DNA of 64,000 nt from Christiangramia bathymodioli. Lineage in GTDB: Bacteria > Bacteroidota > Bacteroidia > Flavobacteriales > Flavobacteriaceae. The position numbers and the translations under genes are program-made. How positions within the stretch are numbered: the stretch's first letter is position 1; the number at the start of each line of letters is the position of its first letter. The notes beneath the pieces are model-generated. The model was given only the letters and a program-made list of their open reading frames with translations, did not search any database and was not told the origin of the DNA. Of the stretch, positions 43,705 through 53,572 are shown piece after piece. The DNA lies in assembly GCA_009735695.1 (NCBI GenBank), contig SRSL01000001.1:310048-374047 (forward strand), read 5' to 3'.

Positions 43705-44482
43705 TTTTTAAAAGAACTTTACCATGTTTCCATAGCGGAGGCAAATTTAATACAAATCTTATAATAGCAAAGAATTTTTCTTCAAAAAAAAAGCCCTTCA
43801 GCATTAGTTTTAAGCTATCAGCACTAAGTTTAAAGCTTTCTTTCTTGAAATGAATCAAATAGCTATAAATAATGAATAATTAACTAGACCTGTCGATGGA
43901 GCCTGGACTGAGCTAAGCCGAAGTGCTTGAGGTGATATCTTAACTAAATAACAGACAACTCCCAAGCTATAATAAACAGATCCTTGCCCAAATTACAAAC
44001 TCTCAATTAAAAGAGACTACTGTGCAAGGCTCGCAAGAACTACGAACTAAAGACTGCAGACTTTCCACTCATAAGAGATTTCTCTCCCGAAGTCTCGGGA
44101 TCGAAATGAAACTCCAATACCCACAACTCAACACTCAAAACCCTAACCTACTGACTATCGACTACAGACTCCCGACTAAAAGAGATAGCTTCCCCCGAAG
44201 TCTCGGGATCGAAATGACATTAACATAAATACGACTCAAAAATTTGAACTACAGACTACAGACTACAGACCACAGACTCCCGACTAGGAACTAATAGAGA
44301 TTGCTTCTCCGCCTTCGGCGGATCGCAATGACAACTTATAACTCACAACCCACAACTCACAACTGCAAACTGAGACTGCCTTCTGCCTACTGTTTCCCCG
44401 CCCTTGGCGGATCGCAATGACAACACAGAACACAGAACACACAACTCACAACCCTCAACTGCAAACTGCAACTGCAAACTGC
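43705..44482. other. Gene-free region of 778 bases between the tRNA remnants and mutS
   Basis: No plausible protein on either strand. The left part is AT-rich and holds a degraded repeat-like block at 43889-43934 (CCTGTCGATGGAGCC ... GAAGTGCTTGAGG). The right part (44073-44423) is the palindromic module array. From about 44225 to 44485 the linkers are built from A/C-rich words such as ACTACAGACT, ACAACTCAC and AACTGCAAACTGC. The last of these words run straight into the mutS stop codon. Confidence 0.6.
44073..44423 (+). repeat. Array of four palindromic modules with A/C-rich linkers
   Basis: Four units follow the plan AGAGATTGCTTC + inner palindrome + GATCGNAATGACA: 44073-44108 (inner CCCGAAGTCTCGGG), 44181-44219 (same inner stem), 44296-44334 (inner TCCGCCTTCGGCGGA), and 44385-44423 (degenerate; inner CCCGCCCTTGGCGG). 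Spacing between unit starts is about 90 to 115 bases. The outer words (GATTGC and GCAATGAC) are also complementary, so each unit makes a long hairpin. The type resembles widespread bacterial palindromic repeats containing GTCATTGCGA (from memory). Confidence 0.7.
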
Positions 44483-47089
44483 CTACTGCTTCCCAAGCAT
44501 TCTCTTGATCTCATTCAGCTTCATCAAAGCCTCTACAGGAGTAAGCGTATCGATATCGATTCCCAGCAATTCCTGTTTCAGGTCTTCCAGCAACGGATCA
44601 TCCAGGTTAAAGAAACTCAGTTGCATTTCGTCTTCAGCAGATTTCTTCAGAATTTCACCTGAGTCCTCCATAGAATGTGAAGCTTCCAGTTTCGCTAATA
44701 TCTTGTTAGCCCTGTGCAATACCATCTGCGGCATCCCGGCCATCTTGGCCACATGTATCCCAAAACTGTGTTCACTTCCGCCCGGTACCAGCTTCCGTAG
44801 AAAAAGCACGTTATCTTTTAATTCCTTAACGGAAACATTGAAGTTCTTAATGCGCGAAAAGGTATCGCACATCTCGTTCAGTTCGTGATAGTGAGTGGCG
44901 AAAAGTGTTTTTGGCCTGGCAGGATGCTCATGAAGGTATTCGCTTATAGCCCATGCAATGGATATCCCGTCATAAGTACTGGTTCCGCGGCCTATCTCAT
45001 CCAGCAGCACCAGGCTGCGGTCTGAAATATTATTTAGAATACTGGCGGTTTCGTTCATCTCTACCATAAAGGTCGACTCGCCCATCGAAATATTATCGCT
45101 GGCTCCTACCCGCGTAAAGATCTTATCCACCACACCTATCTCTGCCGACTTAGCCGGAACAAAACTTCCCATCTGGGCCATCAGGACAATAAGTGCGGTT
45201 TGTCTCAGAATGGCCGACTTACCACTCATGTTCGGCCCGGTGATCATAATGATCTGCTGCTCTTCACGGTCGAGGTGAAGATCGTTAGTGACATACACCT
45301 CTCCAGGCGGCAATTGTTTTTCAATGACCGGGTGACGGCCTTCTTCGATATCCAGCGCATAGGAATCGAGCAATTGTGGTCTTGAATAATTCTCGGCCTG
45401 CGCCTGTTGAGCGAAAGAACACAAACAGTCCAGCCTGGCGATCAGGCGAGCGTTCTGTTGAACCGGATCTATATAATCTCCCATCCAGGCCACCAATTTT
45501 CCGAAGAGCTCCTGTTCCAGTTGCAGGATCTTCTCCTCCGCTCCCAGGATCTTGGATTCATATTCCTTCAGTTCCTCGGTGATGTAGCGTTCGGCGTTCA
45601 CAAGTGTTTGCTTGCGCGTCCAGTTCCCGGGTACCTTATCCTTATGCGTATTTCGCACCTCGATATAATAACCGTACACATTATTGTTCCCGATCTTCAA
45701 AGAGCTGATGCCGGTTGCTTCAGTTTCCCTTTTGATCATATTATCGAGGTAATCCTTTCCTGAAAAAGCGATATTTCTCAATTCGTCCAGCTCCTTCGAA
45801 AAGCCTTTGGCAATCACATTTCCCTTTTGAACATTTACGGGCGCCTCTTCGCTGATGCTTTCTGAAATCTTTTTCCGAAGCAGGTCACAGGAATGCAGCT
45901 TATCGCCAATCACTTTTAAAGCTTCATTATCGCACTTCGACGCCAGTTCCTTGACCGGCACGATCGCATTCAATGAATTTCTAAGCTGGTTCACTTCTCG
46001 CGGACTAATACGCTGTGTAGCCACTTTTGAAATAAGCCTTTCCAGGTCTGATACTTCCCGGATCTGGTCCTGTATATCGGCCAGGATATCTGGATGCTTG
46101 ATCAGGTATTCAACCACCTCAAGCCTTTTCTCAATGAGTCCAGCATTTTTAAGCGGAAGCGCCAGCCAGCGTTTTAATAAGCGGCCGCCCATGGGGGAGA
46201 TCGTTTTATCGATCACATCAAGAAGGGTTACGGCATTGGCTGCCGTAGAATGATATAATTCAAGGTTGCGAATGGTAAATCGATCCATCCACACATATTC
46301 CTCTTCCGCAATACGATTTATGGATGTGATATGCTGAAGCCGGTGGTGCCTGGTTTCTGCCAGGTAATAAAGCACGGCACCGGAAGCAATAATACCTTCT
46401 TCCAGTTGATCTACCCCAAAACCTTTGAGGGATTTAGTATTGAAATGTCCGTTTAAAGTCTCCTCGGCATAATCGGTTTTAAAGATCCAGTCATCCAGGT
46501 AAAAGCAATGATGGTCTTTCCCGAATTTTTCTGAAAATTCTTTTTTATATTTTTTCTGAACAAGTATCTCGCTGGGCCCGAAATTCTGAAGTAATTTATC
46601 GATATACTCCACATTCCCCTGTGCGCATAAAAACTCACCGGTAGAAACGTCGAGAAAGGAAATTCCAAGATTCTTTTTTCCGAAGTGAACAGCACATAGG
46701 AAGTTATTTGATTTGCTCTGAAGAATATCATCGTTCATTGCAACCCCTGGAGTCACCAGTTCGGTCACCCCGCGTTTTACGATGGTCTTGGTCATCTTGG
46801 GATCTTCCAGCTGGTCGCAAATGGCCACACGCTGGCCCGCTTTGACCAGTTTCGGCAAATAGGTATTTAGCGAATGATGTGGAAATCCGGCAAGTTCGGT
46901 TCGCTCGCTGCCGTTATTCCGGTTGGTGAGAACAATATTCAGAATACGCGCAGCCTTCACAGCATCCTCACCAAAGGTTTCATAGAAATCGCCCACTCTG
47001 AACAATAACAAAGCATCGGGATATTTATCCTTGATGCTGTTATATTGTTTCATCAATGGGGTGACCTTCGGGGATTTCTTTGCTGCCAA
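44483..47089 (-). CDS. mutS: DNA mismatch repair protein MutS
   Basis: 868 residues, normal for MutS. The mismatch-recognition domain has the F-x-E motif in [14 protein letters not shown] (about 32-45), and the clamp/lever domains follow. The ATPase has Walker [14 protein letters not shown], Walker [17 protein letters not shown] and the [10 protein letters not shown] segment. It binds mispaired bases and recruits MutL. The Walker A reads MSGKSA rather than MGGKST, a variant I believe is common in Bacteroidota. The gene is monocistronic, and its stop codon is embedded in the A/C-rich repeat field. Confidence 0.97.
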   Translation of the reverse strand: MAAKKSPKVTPLMKQYNSIKDKYPDALLLFRVGDFYETFGEDAVKAARILNIVLTNRNNGSERTELAGFPHHSLNTYLPKLVKAGQRVAICDQLEDPKMTKTIVKRGVTELVTPGVAMNDDILQSKSNNFLCAVHFGKKNLGISFLDVSTGEFLCAQGNVEYIDKLLQNFGPSEILVQKKYKKEFSEKFGKDHHCFYLDDWIFKTDYAEETLNGHFNTKSLKGFGVDQLEEGIIASGAVLYYLAETRHHRLQHITSINRIAEEEYVWMDRFTIRNLELYHSTAANAVTLLDVIDKTISPMGGRLLKRWLALPLKNAGLIEKRLEVVEYLIKHPDILADIQDQIREVSDLERLISKVATQRISPREVNQLRNSLNAIVPVKELASKCDNEALKVIGDKLHSCDLLRKKISESISEEAPVNVQKGNVIAKGFSKELDELRNIAFSGKDYLDNMIKRETEATGISSLKIGNNNVYGYYIEVRNTHKDKVPGNWTRKQTLVNAERYITEELKEYESKILGAEEKILQLEQELFGKLVAWMGDYIDPVQQNARLIARLDCLCSFAQQAQAENYSRPQLLDSYALDIEEGRHPVIEKQLPPGEVYVTNDLHLDREEQQIIMITGPNMSGKSAILRQTALIVLMAQMGSFVPAKSAEIGVVDKIFTRVGASDNISMGESTFMVEMNETASILNNISDRSLVLLDEIGRGTSTYDGISIAWAISEYLHEHPARPKTLFATHYHELNEMCDTFSRIKNFNVSVKELKDNVLFLRKLVPGGSEHSFGIHVAKMAGMPQMVLHRANKILAKLEASHSMEDSGEILKKSAEDEMQLSFFNLDDPLLEDLKQELLGIDIDTLTPVEALMKLNEIKRMLGKQ

Positions 47090-47191
47090 TTTCAGGAAAT
47101 TTTATTGTGCGCTAAAATAAGCAAACTAAGGTGTTTTTTGCAGTCCCGGAATCCTCAAGTTTCCCACAACTTATAAAAACTTCCTTCCCAT

Positions 47192-49024
47192 CTATTGATA
47201 TCCCGCCGCCTGTAAATTGAAAAGCTCCGCATACAATTTATCGTTCTGCATCAGTTCCTGATGAGTTCCAATTTCGAGTACCGAGCCATCTTTCAGCACC
47301 ATGATACGGTCTGCGATTCTAACCGTACTGAAGCGGTGTGAAATGATCACCGCAGTCTTTCCCTGGGTAAGCTGAATGAACCTCTGGAAGGCTTCGGTCT
47401 CTGCGCGGGCGTCGAGAGCCGAGGTGGGCTCGTCCAGGATCAGTACTTCGGAATCTTTCATATAAGCCCGGGCAATCGCGATCTTCTGCCACTGGCCTCC
47501 GGAAAGATCTTTCCCGTGTTTAAAGCGTTTTCCAAGTGGTTGCTCATAACCCAGCGGAAGGTCCTCTACTACCTCCCGCGCCAGGCTTTTTTCTGCTGCG
47601 GAATCGATACGAGACTGATTCCTGATCTCCCCGATCTCTCCAATAGCAATATTTTCCCGGAGGCTCAGCTCGAATCTTACAAAATCCTGGAAGATCACGC
47701 CAAAATACTGCCTATATGCAGCCTGGTCGTATTTGTTTACCGGGATATCATCCAGCAGGATCTCTCCTTCGGTCGGCTCGTAGAACCGAAGTAATAATTT
47801 AATGAGTGTGGTTTTCCCCGCACCGTTCTCACCAACAAAAGCCAGCTTCTCCCCTGCTTTGAGTTCAAAATTAATGTTCCTGACCACCCATTTTTCAGAT
47901 TTGGGATATTTGAAACCTACATTTCTGAACTCGAAGCCCTTATTGATCTTTTCGGGCAATGGTAAAGCTTCTTGCTGACTATTTTCCGCAGGGCTCAAAT
48001 CAAGAAATTCAAAATAATCCTGAAGATAGAGAGCGCTATCGGTGATGTACGTAAAGCGGGTAAAGAATCCCTGTAATTTTGACCTCAACCGGTTAAAAGA
48101 GCCCGACAGGAAGGTAAGATCACCCAGGCTGAAGACCCCGGCCACTGTTCTGAATATTATAAAAACATAGGCAGCATAATAGGCCCCGGTTCCGATGACG
48201 TTAAAAAAAGCTCCCCAACCGGCTCGCTGTTTAGCGAGCTTTTTGCTCTGCAAATAATATTTATCGGAAAGTCCCTTGAAACGATCGGCCAGGTAATTCG
48301 AGAGTCCAAACAACTTGACTTCCTTGGCGGTCACATCGCTGGCGCCGGCATAGCGTAGGTAATCGAGTTCCCTTCGCTCCTGTGTCCAGCTTCTCGCCAG
48401 CGAATAACTGGTCCCGCTGAACTTGATCTCGTTGATAATGGTGGGCACGATCGAAACTACCAGTAGCACGATAAGCCATGGTTCAAAACTCACCACCCCG
48501 GTCAACAGCGAAATGATCACCACCAGGTCTTCGGCCTGGGTAAGTGTATTCGACATCAACGCAACCCTTCCAGTGGTTTGCTGCCTGGCGCGTTCGAGTT
48601 TATCATAGAATTCGGAATCTTCCAGTTGGTCCAGGTTCAGTTCCGAAGTCTTTTTAATGATGCGTACCGAGGTGTCTATCGAATACTGGTCCCCGAGCAG
48701 GGAATCGCTCAGGCTGATCCCGCGACTTAGCAAATCAGAAAGGATCGCAAGCCCGAATTCGGCTGCAACTAGCAGCCACAGTCTGTCCAAATCTTTTGCT
48801 TCCGCCGCGATCTGTATCACCACCTCGTCGATGATCAATTTTCCCAGCCAGAGCATGATCACCGGTAGAATGGCATTCAGCATTCTTCCGCAGATATTCG
48901 CGTAAAACAAAAGGGGATTTACCTTTCTGATCTCTGAAAAGAATCGTGGAATGAATTTCAGGGAAGCGAAACTTTCCCTCAAGTTGATTTTATTGGTTTC
49001 GAATGATTTTTTTGGCCTGGGCAC
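47192..49024 (-). CDS. ABC transporter, fused permease and ATP-binding protein (exporter type)
   Basis: 610 residues: an ABC transmembrane domain (about 30-330, roughly six helices) followed by a nucleotide-binding domain (about 370-605). Walker A GENGAGKTTLIKLLL, Q loop YFGVIFQDF, signature LSGGQWQKIAIARAY, Walker B EVLILDEPTSALD, H loop VIISHRFST. It works as a half-transporter dimer in the inner membrane. The substrate is unknown (lipid, peptide or drug). It ends about 100 bases from mutS on the same strand; there is no evidence of cotranscription. Confidence 0.9.
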   Translation of the reverse strand: MPRPKKSFETNKINLRESFASLKFIPRFFSEIRKVNPLLFYANICGRMLNAILPVIMLWLGKLIIDEVVIQIAAEAKDLDRLWLLVAAEFGLAILSDLLSRGISLSDSLLGDQYSIDTSVRIIKKTSELNLDQLEDSEFYDKLERARQQTTGRVALMSNTLTQAEDLVVIISLLTGVVSFEPWLIVLLVVSIVPTIINEIKFSGTSYSLARSWTQERRELDYLRYAGASDVTAKEVKLFGLSNYLADRFKGLSDKYYLQSKKLAKQRAGWGAFFNVIGTGAYYAAYVFIIFRTVAGVFSLGDLTFLSGSFNRLRSKLQGFFTRFTYITDSALYLQDYFEFLDLSPAENSQQEALPLPEKINKGFEFRNVGFKYPKSEKWVVRNINFELKAGEKLAFVGENGAGKTTLIKLLLRFYEPTEGEILLDDIPVNKYDQAAYRQYFGVIFQDFVRFELSLRENIAIGEIGEIRNQSRIDSAAEKSLAREVVEDLPLGYEQPLGKRFKHGKDLSGGQWQKIAIARAYMKDSEVLILDEPTSALDARAETEAFQRFIQLTQGKTAVIISHRFSTVRIADRIMVLKDGSVLEIGTHQELMQNDKLYAELFNLQAAGYQ

Positions 49025-49110
49025 AAACTTGAGTTTCTTTTCTGCAAGTTAATAAGCTTCAGTCGGCTTTCAACCTACTTCAGCATTCAAAATACTTATG
49101 TAACTATTCT

Positions 49111-49980
49111 TTAAACCGAAATCTTTTCCAAATTTATATTTTCAGATACCTCTGCTTTTTTCCTGCTGCTTTTCTTGATGAAATAAGCAGCGAAACCGGC
49201 CGATACAATGGCCAGGACGATTCCAAATTCGCCTATAAAATATTCAGTATTTCCGGTATCTGAAGTTAGCCTGGTAAAAAAATGCTGGATTAACCCATTG
49301 TGGACGGCATGAAATACTACTGCCGGCCATACACTTCGCGATCGTATTCGCAGCCAGGCCAGCATAAACGAACCTGAAATTACCATTAAACCGAAACAGC
49401 TTACCTGGTACCAAAGTGGAGTGCCTTCCGTACCGTAATTTCCTGAAAGAATTCCCGGTAAATGCCAGCAAAACCAGATGAGTCCGCTAAAAATTGCCGT
49501 TTTTGTAAAGGAAGTCATTTTATTTAATTCTGGAACCAGGAAGCCCCGCCAACCAATTTCTTCACCCAGCACCAGCAGCATATTGGGAATAAGGTTGAGA
49601 AGGCTTATAAAAAAGAAGGCCGAAATGATAATGAGCAAATCGTTTTCTGAAGTCATTCCCATAGTGAACCTGGCTCTTTCCAGAAAGGTATCGCTGGGTA
49701 CGCCGCCCAGGCCGGTTAACCAGATAATCCCATAGGCCACGGCGCCGTATGCTACCGGAAGCAACCAGCCCACGGCTATCCATTTTAAATGAATTCGCCA
49801 ACCAAGCCTTTTCAAATGCAAGCCGGTTAATAGCATGGTTAAGATCGCCGCTATTCCAGGAACCCACATAGTCAGGAACATTTTCAGGTTTCCAGAACCT
49901 GGAATTATATAAGATAACACACTCATAAGGACCAGGATTGCCAGGAAGATCGCAACCCGAATTGTTGATGATTTTTTCAT
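49111..49980 (-). CDS. CPBP-family intramembrane glutamic endopeptidase (CAAX protease-like)
   Basis: 289 residues from the ATG at 49980 (MKKSSTIRVAIFLAIL); the frame extends to 50112, but that part overlaps the neighbour's terminator and is not conserved. Seven to eight membrane segments. CPBP motif 1 is GEEIGWRGFLVPEL (EExxxR), motif 2 is LIWFCWHLPGIL (FxxxH-like) and motif 3 FHAVHNGLIQ (HxxxN-like). These are Rce1/CAAX relatives; bacterial members process peptides or act in immunity proteins, but the role here is unknown. Confidence 0.87.
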   Translation of the reverse strand: MKKSSTIRVAIFLAILVLMSVLSYIIPGSGNLKMFLTMWVPGIAAILTMLLTGLHLKRLGWRIHLKWIAVGWLLPVAYGAVAYGIIWLTGLGGVPSDTFLERARFTMGMTSENDLLIIISAFFFISLLNLIPNMLLVLGEEIGWRGFLVPELNKMTSFTKTAIFSGLIWFCWHLPGILSGNYGTEGTPLWYQVSCFGLMVISGSFMLAWLRIRSRSVWPAVVFHAVHNGLIQHFFTRLTSDTGNTEYFIGEFGIVLAIVSAGFAAYFIKKSSRKKAEVSENINLEKISV

Positions 49981-50074
49981 GATGAATGAATTTTGATTGT
50001 TCCTGTTTGACGATCTTTTTAATGCACAGGTTACAGTAAGCCAGCTTCTTGATTTCAGCCCTCTTATCAGAAAT

Positions 50075-50107
50075 AAAAAAAGGTGGCAATTACGCCACCT
50101 TTTTTTA
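50075..50107 (-). terminator. Terminator of the gene at 50124-50864
   Basis: The arms AAAAAAGGTGGC and GCCACCTTTTTT have a six-base loop; A and T runs on both sides make it potentially bidirectional. It lies 17 bases after the minus-strand stop and in the leader of the CPBP gene. Confidence 0.85.
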
Positions 50108-50123
50108 TTCATGTTCTACTTAA

Positions 50124-50864
50124 TCACTGGCTATCATTCGCCTGATAACTCAGTTCTTCATTTACGCGGTACAGGTTGGTCCAGGAATCTTTCACTGAAC
50201 TTGAAAATTTATCTCGCATCTCTTTCATCTTGGAATCTCCTTTAGCAGAGCCATACATTTTCCAGACTCCGTCTTCCTTCACATCCATTCCTGCAAAATT
50301 TTCATAGATACGGGAAACCATATAATCTGGTGCATCTTTGCCTCCCATAAGTCTGAACCAGTTTCCTCTAACATCTCCTTCTTTTTCACGCATGGTTTTG
50401 GTAACCTCTTCCACCGTGCTGGTAAATGTCTGGTAATCGTCTACCTTAAAAAAAGTAACCATGGCTACCATACCGTCGGAAGGATTACTTCTGGACCATT
50501 CTGGGGCCACCCTGGCTATCAAACGGTTAGATTTTTCTACATGAGGCATTAACTTTTCGAATGCGAGAGGATCACAATTCTCTGACACCTTGGGTTCATC
50601 ATTATCATCCAAGGCTGCCCAGTTAGGTGAGTTAAACGTGAGTGCTACAACCGAACCTTCACCCATCATCCGGTTCCAGACGGTATAAGAAGTATTGCCG
50701 CCATTAGATTTGTAGCATTCTTTCCATTCTTTAAGCCCATCCATAAATTTCATTTGATGGCCTTCTTTAACGGTAAACTCCATTACATGCATAATGGGTG
50801 GTTCATTCTCCTGACTCCATAAAGCAAACGGAATCATGCAAAGTAAAAACAAAAGTTTTTTCAT
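50124..50864 (-). CDS. Hypothetical secreted protein with ABM-like ferredoxin-fold repeats
   Basis: 246 residues with a signal peptide (1-17, FALWSQ). Two alpha/beta halves begin with HVMEFTVKEGHQMKFMDGLK and MVAMVTFFKVDDYQTFTSTV, resembling the dimeric alpha-beta barrel fold of antibiotic-monooxygenase-like proteins. There is one cysteine at ENCDPLAFEKLM. Function unknown; I do not recognise a named family. Monocistronic. Confidence 0.7.
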   Translation of the reverse strand: MKKLLFLLCMIPFALWSQENEPPIMHVMEFTVKEGHQMKFMDGLKEWKECYKSNGGNTSYTVWNRMMGEGSVVALTFNSPNWAALDDNDEPKVSENCDPLAFEKLMPHVEKSNRLIARVAPEWSRSNPSDGMVAMVTFFKVDDYQTFTSTVEEVTKTMREKEGDVRGNWFRLMGGKDAPDYMVSRIYENFAGMDVKEDGVWKMYGSAKGDSKMKEMRDKFSSSVKDSWTNLYRVNEELSYQANDSQ

Positions 50865-51101
50865 AATTGGTTGAATTAGTGGTTAAAAAATCGTTTTCAC
50901 ATCTAATATACTAATTTTCAATGTTTTATACACCCGTTCAGATATGCCGATCGTACAAAAGAGATCATTTAAGCCTTAAAAACCCTTTTTCGATATTTTA
51001 AACTGAAATAGCCTGGAAAGATCTCAAGCAAGAACCTTCAAATTGGCTAAAATCACTTAAGCGTATTGATAAGTTAAACCTGCTAGCATTCCGGTATTGT
51101 A

Positions 51102-52451
51102 TCAAACAGGTTTAGTAGGGATAGGTTTTTCAGAAACCAGTTCTTTCTCTACCGGGCTACGTCTTAAAACATGTCGCTTATTATAACTTAGGTTTCTCCA
51201 CAGCCATTCCAGTGGTCCGAAGTAGAAATACTTAAGCCAGATAGGGCTGAGAATGAGCTGCAAAACCCAGATACCCAGAACCACAAATAAAAGCTGGTAC
51301 CGTTCCAGGCGTCCATACAAGCCTAAACCCACACCGGTAAAAATGAACATGCAAATCACAGAATGCATGATGTAATTGGTAAGAGCCATTTTGCCAACTG
51401 CAGAGAGCGATCTTTTCAACCATTTTAAGATAGGAGCTTTGCAGAACATCATGATAAGACCCACATGTCCCATCGCTACACACAGCCTGCCCGCATCGTA
51501 GGTGATATTGCTCTTTGAAAAGGCTTCGAAAGAAAAATTACCCGCCATGATCGTCCTTACTTCCATAAAATTGATACTAAGCCCAATGGCATAAAATACC
51601 ATGGTGATAGGTGCGTAAAATTTATAACTCTTTTCAGCTCCAAGAAGTCTCCACTTAAACAGCGCGATACCCAGTAACATCATCGCCAGAATATCCCAGA
51701 CATCGAATCTATAGAACCAGGTAGTATCGGTTTGCATATTAATAGGTGCCAGAAACGCGACCACTTCAAAGTATCCCTTCCTCATGCTTTCATTGGTCTC
51801 TGCTACAGTTTCGGGAGAGCGCTGTTCCTGTATTTCTGCCCACCAGCCGGTAGCTTTTTCCATGTCTTTAGTCAGTTCCTTGCCTTCAGCCTTGTAAACC
51901 TCGGCTTCGGCAACCTGGTCCAGCTTTTTCAAATTATTTCGGTTTTCGAAATAATTCCATACACTTCCTATACTAAATAATAAGAGGGCGATGATCAATA
52001 GTTTACCTGGTTTAAGATTCCTGAATGAATAGACCAGAAAGCCCATGAGCGCATAATCATAAAGGATATCACCTGACCAAAGTAACAGGTAGCCATGGAT
52101 CAATCCGAATAAAAGCAACCAGAGAAGTCTTCGAAAATAGATATCTGCAGCCCGTATTCCAGCGCCTTTCTTTTCCAGTCGACTGAGCAAAATGAACATC
52201 CCTACTCCAAAAAGAAGGGAGAAAAGAGCTCTCATCGTGCCTTCAAAGAACATGGAAGTTGTAATCCAGGTCCAAAGATTAATACCAGAGGCACCGCCAG
52301 CCACAGTAGGGTCGGCATAGGCTCCGGCGAGGCCAAAGCCGTTAATGTTCATCAACAGGATTCCGCATAAAACGATCCCGCGCATGATGTCTAGTGAATG
52401 AATTCTTTCGGAAGCCTTTACAGGGGTAAGCGAGGTTGGTTTAGCTTGCAT
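51102..52451 (-). CDS. DUF418 family (YeiB-like) integral membrane protein
   Basis: 449 residues with eight to ten membrane helices. It starts with a cytoplasmic head (SLTPVKASERIHSLDIMRGI) ending in RGIVLCGILLMNINGF, the usual DUF418/acyltransferase-like beginning. Further motifs are FSLLFGVGMFILLSR, LLLFGLIHGYLLLWSGDIL and the C-terminal DUF418 core with SAVGKMALTNYIMHSVI and FYFGPLEWLWRNLSY. A role in transport or envelope modification has been proposed for relatives but is not proved. Confidence 0.87.
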   Translation of the reverse strand: MQAKPTSLTPVKASERIHSLDIMRGIVLCGILLMNINGFGLAGAYADPTVAGGASGINLWTWITTSMFFEGTMRALFSLLFGVGMFILLSRLEKKGAGIRAADIYFRRLLWLLLFGLIHGYLLLWSGDILYDYALMGFLVYSFRNLKPGKLLIIALLLFSIGSVWNYFENRNNLKKLDQVAEAEVYKAEGKELTKDMEKATGWWAEIQEQRSPETVAETNESMRKGYFEVVAFLAPINMQTDTTWFYRFDVWDILAMMLLGIALFKWRLLGAEKSYKFYAPITMVFYAIGLSINFMEVRTIMAGNFSFEAFSKSNITYDAGRLCVAMGHVGLIMMFCKAPILKWLKRSLSAVGKMALTNYIMHSVICMFIFTGVGLGLYGRLERYQLLFVVLGIWVLQLILSPIWLKYFYFGPLEWLWRNLSYNKRHVLRRSPVEKELVSEKPIPTKPV

Positions 52452-52479
52452 ATCGCTATGTTTTGAAATAAGATGAAAA

Positions 52480-52497
52480 AGGTCCTGACAAGGACCT
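52480..52497 (-). terminator. Hairpin in the DUF418 leader, possible end of the DUF6090 transcript
   Basis: The arms AGGTCCT and AGGACCT with a four-base loop are followed on the minus strand by TTTTTC. It lies 246 bases after the last DUF6090 stop and about 30 bases before the DUF418 ATG, so it could end the array transcript or attenuate DUF418. Confidence 0.5.
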
Positions 52498-52742
52498 CAG
52501 CTACAACTGGAATAATTAGATATTGAAAACTGGTATGACCGCCCAAAAAGGAAGGAAATCCATTAGCGGGGAGAAACGACTTCTAATTTACAGCTTTTTA
52601 CATTGAATATCAGGCATTTAAAACTAAAAAACTGTAAAAAATGATCGTATGGAGATCTTCATATCCTGTGAATATTATTTCCAATTTGAAAATAAAACTT
52701 ACAAATATCACGGATTAACTGAAGTCTTCTTCATTCACCAAT

Positions 52743-53564
52743 TCAGGAGTGCCTGACATTCTTTGCCAGTTCCATCCTTAATTGAGCCAACAGCTGGGTG
52801 ATATTCTCCTTTAACCTGCCGTTGGACTGCTGGATGATGCGATGATGCAGATGTAACATTCCTATGATATTCTCTCTAAATTCCGAAGCGGCTTTGAGGG
52901 CCCCGATAAAATCCTCAAAATCATCATCATTTAACTCCAGTATTGCCTGCCTGGAATAAGCAGTTCGTTGTTCGGCTGTAAGGACCTTATTAATGCTTTT
53001 TTCCATTTGGATTCTCGCATCGATAAGAGTCATATTCCAGCTTTCCCGTGTTTTATCCCGGTTATAATAATTCAAAAGTTCCTCCTTTAGCTCCTTGTTC
53101 TGCAAAATCTTAATCCCTCCTGTTGCCCTGAGGTCTTCAATGGTATTCTTAAGAATATCTGCGAATTGTACGAATCCCGCCTGGGATACCGAATGCACAA
53201 GTGCCAGGGTATCTTTATAATAATGATTTCGGGGCCATTCCACCGAATCTATATGAGTTCTGGAAATATCATAATCATTATTCATAAAACGCAAAATATT
53301 GTTGAGCTGTTTAATATTTCTATTTGCGTTACGTATCTTAAACTCTACCTCCAATGAATCCTGCAGAAGATCCTGGTACAGATTTTCGTAATAGCTCAAT
53401 TCCAGTTTTTTGAGCTTGCGGTCTTCATTCCAGTTATTGATTTGTAGTGCAATCAAAATTCCAACAACCACCAGAATGATTTCACCTATCGCATACAACA
53501 AGTACTTCGTGAAGCGGTTTTCACGAAGCAGACGCCAGCGGATATTTCTGAAAAATTTGATCAT
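52743..53564 (-). CDS. DUF6090 family membrane-anchored protein, array copy 5
   Basis: 273 residues. The N-terminus is the array's constant part: MIKFFRNIRWRLLRENRFTK, then a membrane helix (YAIGEIILVVVGILIALQIN) and NWNEDRK. The remaining 220 residues are helical and very different from those of the other copies. The anchor is N-in, so the large domain lies in the periplasm. The family is frequent and often multi-copy in flavobacteria; function unknown. It ends the array, 8 bases after copy 4. Confidence 0.85.
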   Translation of the reverse strand: MIKFFRNIRWRLLRENRFTKYLLYAIGEIILVVVGILIALQINNWNEDRKLKKLELSYYENLYQDLLQDSLEVEFKIRNANRNIKQLNNILRFMNNDYDISRTHIDSVEWPRNHYYKDTLALVHSVSQAGFVQFADILKNTIEDLRATGGIKILQNKELKEELLNYYNRDKTRESWNMTLIDARIQMEKSINKVLTAEQRTAYSRQAILELNDDDFEDFIGALKAASEFRENIIGMLHLHHRIIQQSNGRLKENITQLLAQLRMELAKNVRHS

Positions 53565-53572
53565 CCCATTAA

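Noticed and set aside
43578-43853. 91-codon plus-strand frame across tRNA-Gly and its remnant
   Set aside because: It runs antisense through an RNA gene and palindromes; no protein features.
44073-44423. CRISPR-like array of regularly spaced repeats
   Set aside because: Repeats are palindromic modules with variable centres, linkers are low-complexity A/C words of unequal length, and no cas gene is in the window.
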